From Bradyrhizobium guangdongense (GTDB lineage: Bacteria > Pseudomonadota > Alphaproteobacteria > Rhizobiales > Xanthobacteraceae): DNA of 36,245 nt. The notes below the pieces were generated by a model. The model worked only from the letters and a program-made list of their open reading frames with translations, did not search any database and was not told where the DNA came from. A program made the position numbers and the translations under genes. Location of the stretch: the NCBI RefSeq assembly GCF_006483445.1, contig NZ_PPPT01000049.1, forward strand, positions 1-36,245, given 5' to 3'. Below are positions 29,325 through 36,245 of this stretch, one piece after another (the stretch's first letter is position 1; every line of letters begins with the position of its first letter).

Positions 29325-30278
29325 ATGCTAGAAATGCCAGAGAAACGCCTCATCCATCTACGGTCTGTATCGATGTTCGACCTCAACCAGCTCCGCTGTT
29401 TCGTGACCGTGGCGGAGGAATTGCACTTCGGCCGCGCCGCAGCCCGGCTGAACATGACCCAGCCGCCGTTGTCGCGGCAGATCCAGGTACTCGAGCACAT
29501 CATCGACGCGCCGCTCCTGGAGCGCACCAGCCGCTCGGTGCGGCTGACGCCGGCCGGCCGGAGCTTCCTGCCCGAGGCGAGGCGCATCCTGAAACTCGCC
29601 GAAAGCGCCTCCCAGGTCGCCCGCCGCATCGCGCTCGGCAAGACCGGCTCACTGAAGATCGGCTTCACGGCGGCGGCCGCCTACGGCTTCCTGCCCGAGC
29701 TCGTCGCCTCCTGCCGCGCAAAGATGCCAGAGGTCGATTTTTCGCTAAAGGAGATGGTGTCAGGCGACCAGTTCGAGGCGCTGACCTCCGGCCAGATCGA
29801 CGCCGGCCTGCTGCGGCCGCCGATCGCGCGTCCCGAGATCGCCAGCCGGCGCGTGGTGGCCGAGCCCCTGCTCGCCGCGATCCCGAAAAAACATCCGCTG
29901 GCCAATGCCGAGTCAATCACCATCAAGGACTTCGACAACCAGCCCTTCGTGATGTACTCGCCCTATGAGAGCCGCTACTTCCACGATCTGCTGGTGGCGC
30001 TATTCACCCGCGCCGACATATTACCGCGCTACGTCCAGCACCTCAGCCAGATCCATTCCATCCTCGCGATGGTGCGCGCCGGCCTCGGCCTGTCCATCGT
30101 GCCGGCCGCCGCCGCCAATCTGAAAATCTCCGACGTGCGCCTGCGCCCGCTCAAGCTGCGCACGCGCGTTCCGGTCGAGCTTTTCATGGTGTGGCGACGT
30201 GACGACGAGAACCCGCTCCTCGCCACGCTGGTGAAGATCGCGGGCGAGCTGGGGGCGGCGGAAGCGATCGAAGATTGA
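29325..30278 (+). CDS. LysR-family regulator of the hexarate operon
   Basis: Transcription regulator with LysR architecture (317 residues). Winged helix: FDLNQLRCFVTVAEELHFGRAAARLNMTQPPLSRQIQVLEHIIDAPLLERTSRSVRLTPAG (about 17-77) with the LysR signature around HFGRAA and SRQIQ-LE. Effector domain: GSLKIGFTAAAAYGFLPEL onward, with SGQIDAGLLRPP, EPLLAAIPKKHPLA and ARAGLGLSIVPAA. The ATG at 29325 is used since GGGGGAG is four bases before it; the alternative at 29373 has none. It is tandem with the downstream genes, not divergent as LysR genes usually are, and sits 153 bases before kdgD. Most likely activates the hexarate genes when glucarate or galactarate is present; the effector is inferred. 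Confidence 0.9.
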   Translation: MLEMPEKRLIHLRSVSMFDLNQLRCFVTVAEELHFGRAAARLNMTQPPLSRQIQVLEHIIDAPLLERTSRSVRLTPAGRSFLPEARRILKLAESASQVARRIALGKTGSLKIGFTAAAAYGFLPELVASCRAKMPEVDFSLKEMVSGDQFEALTSGQIDAGLLRPPIARPEIASRRVVAEPLLAAIPKKHPLANAESITIKDFDNQPFVMYSPYESRYFHDLLVALFTRADILPRYVQHLSQIHSILAMVRAGLGLSIVPAAAANLKISDVRLRPLKLRTRVPVELFMVWRRDDENPLLATLVKIAGELGAAEAIED

Positions 30279-30292
30279 TGCTCAAGACGCAT

Positions 30293-30341
30293 CATTCGAT
30301 ATAGGCTTTGGCTTGGACGCGCATCGAATGCTCTCCTAAGT
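30293..30341 (+). promoter_or_regulatory. kdgD operon promoter with shared operator
   Basis: CATTCGATAT (30293-30302), 10 bases, TTGGAC (30313-30318), 17 bases, CTAAGT (30336-30341). The first eight bases of the operator also form an inverted repeat, CATTCGAT/ATCGAATG, with 30323-30330. Same layout as the site at 29016-29064, so the two promoters are probably coregulated. The -10 is poor. Confidence 0.55.
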
Positions 30342-30431
30342 AAGTGGCTCATGGACGCAGCCTTTGCGTCACCCGCAACATCGACGCGCGCCCCTCGCGT
30401 GTCCCCCAAAAGCCAAAACGGAGTGGCGCCC

Positions 30432-31376
30432 ATGAGCAAGATGACCCCGCAGGAAATGGCCGCAAAGATCGGTTCCGGCCTGCTCTCCTTCCCCGTCACG
30501 CCGTTCAAGGCCGACTATTCCTTCGACGAGGCAACATATCGCTCTAACATGGACTGGCTGTGCGGCTATGACGTTGCCGGTCTCTTTGCCGCAGGCGGCA
30601 CCGGCGAGTTCTTCTCGCTGACGCCATCCGAAGTCCCGCAGGTGGTCAAAGTCGCGGTCGAGGAGACCAAGGGCCGCGTGCCCGTGCTGGCCGGCACCGG
30701 CTATGGCACCGCGATCGCCCGCGAGATCGCCATCGGTGCCGAGAAGGCCGGCGCCGACGGCCTGTTGCTGCTGCCGCCCTATCTGACCCATGCCGAGCAG
30801 GACGGCCTCGCCGCCCATGTCGAGGCGGTCTGCGCCAGCGTCAAGATCGGCGTCATCGTCTACAACCGCGACAACGCCATTCTGCAGCCGGACACACTTG
30901 CTCGTCTGGTCGAGCGCTGCCCGAACCTCGTCGGCTACAAGGATGGCATCGGCGACATCGAGCTGATGACCCGCGTCTATACCAAGCTCGGCGACCGCGT
31001 GACCTATATCGGCGGCCTGCCGACTGCGGAGACGTTTGCGCTGCCCTATCTCGACATGGGCGTGACGACGTACTCGTCCGCCGTGTTCAACTTCGTTCCG
31101 GAGTTCGCCACCCGCTTCTATGCCGCGGTGCGCCAGCGCGATCACGCCACGATCCATGCCGGGCTGAAGAATTTTATCCTGCCCCTGATCGCGATCCGCA
31201 ACCGCAAGAAGGGCTATGCGGTGTCGATCATCAAGGCCGGCATGAAGGTGATCGGTCGCGATTCCGGTCCCGTGCGTCCGCCGCTGACCGACCTGACCCA
31301 GGATGAGATGGCGGAACTGACCGCACTCGTGCAAGACTTGGCCGCCATGCAATCGGCGCAACAAGCGGCAGAATAA
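30432..31376 (+). CDS. kdgD: 5-dehydro-4-deoxyglucarate dehydratase
   Basis: Converts 5-dehydro-4-deoxy-D-glucarate to 2,5-dioxopentanoate with loss of water and CO2, in the DHDPS/NAL aldolase superfamily. The 314-residue (beta/alpha)8 protein shows the GGTGEFFSL motif (55-63), tyrosine Y144 in VIVYNRDN and Schiff-base lysine K170 in VGYKDGIGD, plus [28 protein letters not shown] later. Length and these sequences match KdgD rather than DHDPS (which would have Arg in a different place). Start ATG at 30432 ([12 protein letters not shown]); the upstream in-frame extension to 30351 is Arg/Pro-rich and lies in the promoter leader. First enzyme gene of the operon; gudD begins 27 bases on. Confidence 0.95.
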   Translation: MSKMTPQEMAAKIGSGLLSFPVTPFKADYSFDEATYRSNMDWLCGYDVAGLFAAGGTGEFFSLTPSEVPQVVKVAVEETKGRVPVLAGTGYGTAIAREIAIGAEKAGADGLLLLPPYLTHAEQDGLAAHVEAVCASVKIGVIVYNRDNAILQPDTLARLVERCPNLVGYKDGIGDIELMTRVYTKLGDRVTYIGGLPTAETFALPYLDMGVTTYSSAVFNFVPEFATRFYAAVRQRDHATIHAGLKNFILPLIAIRNRKKGYAVSIIKAGMKVIGRDSGPVRPPLTDLTQDEMAELTALVQDLAAMQSAQQAAE

Positions 31377-31403
31377 CGAGAACAAGAAAGGGAGGAGCGG
31401 CGA

Positions 31404-32759
31404 ATGGTTCAGGATGCGATCCGCATCGGGTTCCTGAGTGCACCGGTCGTCACGGCAATGCAGGTGATCCCGGTCGCCGGCCGCGACGGCATGCTCCTCA
31501 ATCTGAGCGGCGCACACGGACCGTTCTTCACCCGTAACATCGTGATCCTCACCGACGACTCCGGCCACACCGGCGTCGGCGAGGTGCCGGGGGGCGAAAA
31601 GATCCGCAAGACGCTGGACGACGCGCGCGAGCTGGTGATCGGCAAGACGGTCGGCTCGCTCAACAACATCCTCGCCGACATGCGCCAAAAATTCGCCGAC
31701 CGCGACGCCGGCGGCCGCGGCAAACAGACGTTTGACCTGCGCGTCATGATCCACGCGGTCACCGCGGTGGAAGCGGCGTTGCTCGACTTGCTCGGACAGC
31801 ATCTCGGCCTTCCCGTCGCAGCGCTGCTCGGCGAGGGCCAGCAGCGTCCGAGCGTCGAGACGCTCGGCTATCTGTTCTTCGTTGGCGACCGCCGCAAGAC
31901 CAGCCTCGATTATGTCGAAGGCGAGACCGGCAAGCCCGCCTGGTTCAACCTCCGCCATCAGGAGGCGCTGACGCCCGAGGCCGTGGTGCGGCTCGCCGAG
32001 GCGACGCATGACCATTACGGCTTTGCCGACTTCAAGCTGAAGGGCGGTGTGCTCCGTGGTGAGCAGGAGATCGAGGCGGTCACGGCGATCGCAAAGCGTT
32101 TCCCCAATGCGCGGGTGACGCTCGACCCGAACGGCGCCTGGTCGCTGGATGAGGCGATCAGCCTCTGCAAGGACATGCACGGCATCCTCGCCTATGCCGA
32201 GGACCCCTGCGGCGCCGAAGCCGGCTTCTCCGGCCGCGAGATCATGGCCGAGTTCCGCCGCGCCACAGGCCTGCCGACCGCGACCAACATGATCGCGACC
32301 GACTGGCGCCAATTGTCCCACGCGCTCAAGCTCGGCTCGGTAGACATTCCCCTCGCCGATCCCCACTTCTGGACCATGCAAGGCTCGGTGCGCGTCGCCC
32401 AGACCTGCCGCGACAACGGCCTGACCTGGGGCTCGCACTCCAACAACCACTTTGACATTTCGCTCGCGATGTTCACCCATGTCGGCGCCGCCGCGCCCGG
32501 AAAGGTCACCGCGATCGACACCCACTGGATCTGGCAGGACGGCCAGGCCCTGACCAAGGAGCCGCTCCGGATCAGAGGCGGCAAGATCGCTGTGCCTGAC
32601 AGGCCGGGCCTCGGCATTGAAATCGACCGTGCCGCGATCGAGGCCGCACATAACCTCTACAAGAAGCATGGACTTGGCGCGCGCGATGACGCTATTGCCA
32701 TGCAGTACCTGATCCCCGGCTGGACTTTTGACGACAAGCGGCCCTGTCTGGTGCGGTAA
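31404..32759 (+). CDS. gudD: Glucarate dehydratase
   Basis: Dehydrates D-glucarate (and L-idarate) to 5-dehydro-4-deoxy-D-glucarate; mandelate-racemase group of the enolase superfamily, Mg2+-dependent. In the 451-residue protein I see the KxK bases in FKLKGG (K211, K213), the three metal ligands D241 (TLDPNGAW), E266 (YAEDPC) and N295 (ATNMIATDW), and the general base H345 with N347/D351 in [12 protein letters not shown], all as in E. coli GudD. Start ATG follows GGGAGGAGC. It precedes the dehydrogenase by 19 bases in the same direction. Together with GarD, it gives entry to the pathway for both hexarates. Confidence 0.96.
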   Translation: MVQDAIRIGFLSAPVVTAMQVIPVAGRDGMLLNLSGAHGPFFTRNIVILTDDSGHTGVGEVPGGEKIRKTLDDARELVIGKTVGSLNNILADMRQKFADRDAGGRGKQTFDLRVMIHAVTAVEAALLDLLGQHLGLPVAALLGEGQQRPSVETLGYLFFVGDRRKTSLDYVEGETGKPAWFNLRHQEALTPEAVVRLAEATHDHYGFADFKLKGGVLRGEQEIEAVTAIAKRFPNARVTLDPNGAWSLDEAISLCKDMHGILAYAEDPCGAEAGFSGREIMAEFRRATGLPTATNMIATDWRQLSHALKLGSVDIPLADPHFWTMQGSVRVAQTCRDNGLTWGSHSNNHFDISLAMFTHVGAAAPGKVTAIDTHWIWQDGQALTKEPLRIRGGKIAVPDRPGLGIEIDRAAIEAAHNLYKKHGLGARDDAIAMQYLIPGWTFDDKRPCLVR

Positions 32760-32778
32760 AAACTCTGGAGGACGACAG

Positions 32779-34227
32779 ATGACAGCGATCCTGAAGAACT
32801 TCATCGGCGGCGAATGGGTCGATGGCTCCGCCATCACCAGGAACATCAACCCCTCCAACACCAATGACGTCGTCGGCGAATACGCCAAGGCCGACAAGGC
32901 GCAGACCGAGAAGGCGATCGCCGCTGCCAAGGCCGCCTTCCCCGCCTGGGCGCGCTCGACGCCGCAGGAGCGCTATGACGCGTTCAACAAGATTTCGACC
33001 GAGATCCTGGCCCGCAAGGAGGAGCTCGGCAAACTGCTCGCGCGCGAGGAAGGCAAGACGCTTCCGGAGGGTATCGGCGAAGTCGGCCGCGCCGGACAAA
33101 TTTTTGCGTTCTTCGCCGGCGAAGCGCTGCGGCTGACTGGCGAGAAGGGGCCCTCGGTGCGTCCGGGTCTCGACGTCGAGATCACCCGTGAGCCCGTCGG
33201 CGTCGTCGGCATGATCACGCCCTGGAATTTCCCGATCGCGATCCCCGCCTGGAAGATCGCGCCCGCGCTCTGCTACGGCAACACCGTCGTGTTCAAGCCG
33301 GCCGAGCTGGTGCCGGGCTCCGCGCATGCGCTCGCCGAGATCATAACCCGCTCCGGCATTCCCCCCGGCGTCTTCAATCTCGTGGTCGGCTCCGGCTCGG
33401 TCGTCGGCCAGACGCTGCTCGAGCATCCGGACGTCGCCGCGATCTCCTTCACCGGCTCGGTGCAGACCGGACGCAAGATCGCGCAGGCCTGCGTGCTCTC
33501 GACGTCGATGAAGAAGTTCCAGCTCGAGATGGGCGGCAAGAACCCCCTGGTCGTGCTTGACGATGCCGACCTCAAAGTCGCCGTCGAAGTCGCCGTCAAC
33601 GGCGCCTATTTCTCCACGGGACAGCGTTGCACCGCGTCCTCGCGCCTGATCGTCACCGAAGGCATCCATGACCGCTTCGTCGCGGCGATGGCCGAGCGCC
33701 TGAAGGGCCTGTCGGTTGACGATGCGCTCAAGGCCGGTGTGCATATCGGCCCGGTCGTCGACCAGAGCCAGCTCGATCAGGACCTGCGCTACATCAAGAT
33801 CGGCCAGGACGAGGGCGCCAAGCTCGCCTGGGGCGGTGAGCTCCTCAAGCGCGAGACGCCCGGCCACTATCTCCAGCCGGCGCTGTTCACCGAAGCCAAC
33901 AACAACATGCGCATCGCGCGCGAGGAGATCTTTGGCCCGGTCGCCGCCGTCATCCGCGCCAAGAATTACGAAGAGGCGCTCGCAATCTCCAACGACACCG
34001 AGTTCGGTCTTGCGTCCGGCATCTGCACCACCAGCCTGAAATACGCTTCGCATTACAAGCGCAACAGCGAGGCCGGCATGGTGATGGTCAATCTGCCGAC
34101 CGCCGGCGTCGACTATCACGTGCCGTTCGGCGGCCGGAAGGGATCGAGCTATGGTGCCCGCGAGCAGGGTTCCTACGCCCGCGAGTTCTACACCACGGTG
34201 AAGACCGCCTACACCAATCCGGGTTGA
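32779..34227 (+). CDS. 2-oxoglutarate semialdehyde (2,5-dioxovalerate) dehydrogenase
   Basis: NAD(P)+-dependent aldehyde dehydrogenase oxidising 2,5-dioxopentanoate to 2-oxoglutarate, the last step feeding the TCA cycle. The 482-residue protein has the ALDH signatures: TPWNFP (148-153, oxyanion N150), K173 in VVFKPAE, FTGSVQTGRKI (224-234), E250 in LEMGGKNP and the nucleophile C284 in GQRCTASS; the C-terminus has PFGGRKGSS. Function is assigned by family and by neighbouring KdgD, which produces its substrate. Start ATG is behind GGAGGACGAC and 19 bases after gudD; a longer frame from 32728 would overlap gudD. Confidence 0.93.
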   Translation: MTAILKNFIGGEWVDGSAITRNINPSNTNDVVGEYAKADKAQTEKAIAAAKAAFPAWARSTPQERYDAFNKISTEILARKEELGKLLAREEGKTLPEGIGEVGRAGQIFAFFAGEALRLTGEKGPSVRPGLDVEITREPVGVVGMITPWNFPIAIPAWKIAPALCYGNTVVFKPAELVPGSAHALAEIITRSGIPPGVFNLVVGSGSVVGQTLLEHPDVAAISFTGSVQTGRKIAQACVLSTSMKKFQLEMGGKNPLVVLDDADLKVAVEVAVNGAYFSTGQRCTASSRLIVTEGIHDRFVAAMAERLKGLSVDDALKAGVHIGPVVDQSQLDQDLRYIKIGQDEGAKLAWGGELLKRETPGHYLQPALFTEANNNMRIAREEIFGPVAAVIRAKNYEEALAISNDTEFGLASGICTTSLKYASHYKRNSEAGMVMVNLPTAGVDYHVPFGGRKGSSYGAREQGSYAREFYTTVKTAYTNPG

Positions 34228-34235
34228 AGGAGATC

Positions 34236-34375
34236 GTAGGGTGGGTTAGCCCCGCGGCTGCGCGAAGCGCGGTCCGCGCGGCGTAACCCACCACTTCTGT
34301 TTCCGCCGACAAAGAGATTGGTGGGTTACGCTGGCGGACTGTGCTCCGCACAGCCGCTACGCTAACCCACCCTAC
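34236..34375. repeat. 140-bp palindromic repeat inside the operon
   Basis: Termini are perfect 15-base inverted repeats, GTAGGGTGGGTTAGC (34236-34250) and GCTAACCCACCCTAC (34361-34375). Inside, GTAACCCACC at 34282-34291 faces GGTGGGTTAC at 34320-34329, so there are two nearly symmetrical hairpins joined by a short central spacer. GTAGGGTGGGTTA-type palindromes are common dispersed repeats in Bradyrhizobium. It occupies nearly all of the gap between the dehydrogenase and garD and could hamper transcription of garD or stabilise upstream mRNA. Confidence 0.85.
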
Positions 34376-34391
34376 ATTTTCGGAGTCCGTG

Positions 34392-35933
34392 ATGGACCAG
34401 GACGTCGCAGCAAAGGAACAGCCCCGCTACATCAAGCTCAACGAGCGCGACAATGTCGCGATCGTGGTCAATGATTTCGGGCTTCCCGCCGGCTCCCGTT
34501 TTGCCTGCGGGCTGACGCTGCGCGCCTTCGTGCCGCAGGGACACAAGACGGCACTGGTCGACATCGCACAAGACGCGCCGATCATCCGCTATGGCGAGAT
34601 GATCGGCTATGCCCTCTCACCCATCCTCGCCGGCGAATGGGTCGATGAGGCGCGCATCCGCATGCCGGAGGCCCCTGCTCTCGACAAGCTCGAGATCTCG
34701 ACCGCCGTGCCGGCGCCGCTGCCGCCGCTCGAAGGCTACACCTTCGAAGGCTATCGCAACGCGGACGGTTCGGTCGGCACCAAAAACATCCTCGGCATCT
34801 CCTCCTCCGTGCAATGCGTCAAGGGCACGTTGGAATATGCGGTGAAGCGCATCCGCAGCGAATTGCTGCCGAAGTATCCGAACGTCGACGACGTCGTTCC
34901 CCTCACCCACGCCTATGGCTGCGGCGTTGCGATCACCGCGCCCGATGCGGTCGTACCGATCCGCACGCTGCAAAACCTCGCGCTCAACCCGAACTTTGGC
35001 GGCGAGATCCTCGTCGTCGGCCTCGGCTGCGAAAAGCTCGCACCGGAGCGGCTGGTGCCCGAAGGCATAAGCGATGCCATCGTGCGCATGCAGGACGAAG
35101 CTTTTGACGGCTTTGGCGCCATCGTCGATGCCATCATGACCCAGGCGGAAGCGCGGCTCAAAATCCTCAACGCGCGCAAGCGTGAGACCTGCCCGGCCTC
35201 CGACCTCGTCATCGGCCTGCAATGCGGCGGCAGCGATGCCTTCTCCGGCGTCACCGCCAACCCGGCCGTCGGTTTTGCCGCCGACCTGCTGGTGCGCGCG
35301 GGCGCCACCGTGATGTTCTCGGAGGTGACCGAGGTGCGCGACGCCATCCAGCTCCTGACGCGACGCGCGATCAACGAGGATGTCGGCCGCGCACTGGTGC
35401 GCGAAATGGCCTGGTACGATTCCTATCTGGCGCGCGGCGGCGCCGACCGCAGCGCCAACACCACGCCTGGCAACAAGAAGGGTGGCCTCGCCAACATCGT
35501 CGAAAAATCATTGGGCTCGATCGTCAAGTCCGGCTCGAGCGCGATTACCGGCGTGCTCTCGCCCGGCGAAAAGGCGACGCAGAAGGGCATGCTGTTTGCG
35601 GCAACGCCGGCGAGCGACTTCATCTGCGGCACGCTGCAGCTCGCCTCCGGCATGACGCTGCAAGTCTTCACGACCGGCCGCGGCACGCCCTATGGTCTTG
35701 CCGCCGCGCCCGTCATCAAGGTCGCCACGCGCAGCGAGCTCGCGCGGCGCTGGAAGGACCTGATCGACTTCGACGCCGGCCGCATCGCCACCGGCGAGAA
35801 GACCATCGAGGAAACCGGCTGGGACCTGTTCCGCCTGATCCTCGATGTCGCGAGCGGCCGCACAAAGCCATGGTCGGATCGCTGGGGCATCCACAACGAT
35901 CTCACCCTGTTCAATCCCGCGCCGGTGACGTGA
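34392..35933 (+). CDS. garD: Galactarate dehydratase (UxaA/GarD family)
   Basis: Dehydrates galactarate to 5-dehydro-4-deoxy-D-glucarate, giving a second entry to the KdgD route. The 513-residue protein has an N-terminal SAF-like beta domain (about 12-95: [22 protein letters not shown]) and the long UxaA/GarD domain with [20 protein letters not shown] (about 115-134), HAYGCG (179-184), GLGCEK (210-215), [19 protein letters not shown] (about 275-293) and [20 protein letters not shown], conserved Cys/His residues suited to a metal site. Length matches GarD. The alternative of altronate dehydratase is less likely because of the operon. Start ATG follows CGGAGTCCGTG. Last gene of the cluster, separated from the dehydrogenase by a 140-base palindromic repeat. 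Confidence 0.92.
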   Translation: MDQDVAAKEQPRYIKLNERDNVAIVVNDFGLPAGSRFACGLTLRAFVPQGHKTALVDIAQDAPIIRYGEMIGYALSPILAGEWVDEARIRMPEAPALDKLEISTAVPAPLPPLEGYTFEGYRNADGSVGTKNILGISSSVQCVKGTLEYAVKRIRSELLPKYPNVDDVVPLTHAYGCGVAITAPDAVVPIRTLQNLALNPNFGGEILVVGLGCEKLAPERLVPEGISDAIVRMQDEAFDGFGAIVDAIMTQAEARLKILNARKRETCPASDLVIGLQCGGSDAFSGVTANPAVGFAADLLVRAGATVMFSEVTEVRDAIQLLTRRAINEDVGRALVREMAWYDSYLARGGADRSANTTPGNKKGGLANIVEKSLGSIVKSGSSAITGVLSPGEKATQKGMLFAATPASDFICGTLQLASGMTLQVFTTGRGTPYGLAAAPVIKVATRSELARRWKDLIDFDAGRIATGEKTIEETGWDLFRLILDVASGRTKPWSDRWGIHNDLTLFNPAPVT

Positions 35934-35945
35934 GACGTAGCGCCT

Positions 35946-36037
35946 AGAGCATGATCCGGAAAAGTGTGAAGCGGTTTTTCGAAAAGATCATGCTTAAACA
36001 AAGAGCTAAAGCGCGATGACGATTCATCGCGCTTTAG
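35946..36037. repeat. Composite repeat, module A plus module B
   Basis: Module A runs from AGAGCATGATCCGGAAAAGTG (35946) to GATCATGCTT (35995). Module B is CTAAAGCGCGATGA (36006-36019), loop CGAT, TCATCGCGCTTTAG (36024-36037), a perfect 14-base hairpin. Module B contains the stop codon of the last, minus-strand gene, so the element lies where the two convergent transcripts end and could act as a bidirectional terminator. Confidence 0.85.
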
Positions 36038-36245
36038 GTCATGGTGCCCGGCATGAAGCAGCGCACGCGCGGGTGGCCGTCGATATAGTGCTTCCACACC
36101 ATCGTGCGGCCGATCTTATTCGGCTGCGTCAGCACTGCGCCGTCCGGCACGATCACCCACTCATTGTCGATCATCACGCGATATTTGCCCTGATAGGATT
36201 CCCAATCGGCGTCCGCCAGCACATAGCCGTCGGCATCCGAGCAGC
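36034..36245 (-). CDS. C-terminal part of an unrecognised protein (runs off window)
   Basis: The frame is open to the right edge and its start lies outside the window. The visible 69 residues begin CSDADGYVLADADWES and continue through YQGKYRVMIDNEWVIVPDGA, NKIGRTMVWKHYIDGHPRVRCFMPGTMT. Composition and codon use look coding. I recognise no family; the compact strand-rich pattern and cysteines suggest a small secreted or periplasmic protein, which is a guess. Its TAA stop lies inside the module B hairpin. Confidence 0.65.
   Translation of the reverse strand, partial: CSDADGYVLADADWESYQGKYRVMIDNEWVIVPDGAVLTQPNKIGRTMVWKHYIDGHPRVRCFMPGTMT

Noticed and set aside
30369..32930. 853-codon minus-strand open frame across kdgD and gudD
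   Set aside because: It spans two clear metabolic genes and their gap on the other strand, and its protein (His/Arg/Asp-rich) shows no domain. Codon third-position bias of the plus genes explains it.
1..36245. tRNA, rRNA, CRISPR, transposase or phage genes
   Set aside because: Looked for and not found; the only mobile-looking DNA is short palindromic repeats.

Overview
The window looks like a chromosomal segment of a Bradyrhizobium-type alphaproteobacterium. This is inferred from high GC content, a roughly 760-residue flagellin of the thick-flagellum type, FlbT, apparent CtrA, RpoN and EcfG promoter sites, several short palindromic repeats of a kind common in Bradyrhizobium, and a glucarate/galactarate operon ending in 2-oxoglutarate semialdehyde dehydrogenase. 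No rRNA, tRNA, CRISPR, insertion sequence or prophage was seen.

Region 1 (1-14950) is a flagellar locus. On the minus strand flgE, flgK and flgL follow a good sigma-54 promoter. Immediately downstream, also on the minus strand, lies a tight four-gene cassette: a GT-A-like glycosyltransferase, a fold-type-I PLP enzyme, an ATP-grasp ligase and a group II PLP amino-acid decarboxylase. Coding gaps within it are 9 and 1 bases, then an ATGA overlap. A perfect TTAA-N7-TTAAC (CtrA-type) box sits just before the cassette. flbT (plus) and a large flagellin gene (minus) are divergent beyond it. FlgE, FlgL and flagellin are all about twice the usual size, and FlgE and FlgL carry the same roughly 260-residue insert. 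The flagellin leader can form two hairpins, one of which holds the ribosome binding site. The cassette is the best candidate for an undescribed system: its enzyme set could build and attach, or export, an amino-acid-derived modification linked to flagella.

Region 2 (15000-28900) is mixed housekeeping and stress content: an exported MsrB, an FAD oxidoreductase, a SixA-like phosphatase, a universal stress protein, a DUF1127 protein divergent from a MocR regulator with a clear promoter and paired operator repeats, a YdcF-like protein, two small membrane proteins, an MHYT-PAS-GGDEF-EAL protein, a DUF892 ferritin-like protein with a good EcfG promoter, a YbhN/MprF-type membrane protein and a large secreted SGNH hydrolase.

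Region 3 (29000-35940) is a hexarate catabolic cluster: a LysR regulator, then kdgD, gudD, 2-oxoglutarate semialdehyde dehydrogenase and garD. Glucarate (GudD) and galactarate (GarD) converge on 5-dehydro-4-deoxyglucarate, which KdgD and the dehydrogenase turn into 2-oxoglutarate. The regulator-side and kdgD-side promoters share the same architecture (CAWTCGATAY, 10 bases, TTGGAC), and a possible small leader ORF plus terminator precedes the LysR gene. The window ends inside a minus-strand gene of unknown function.
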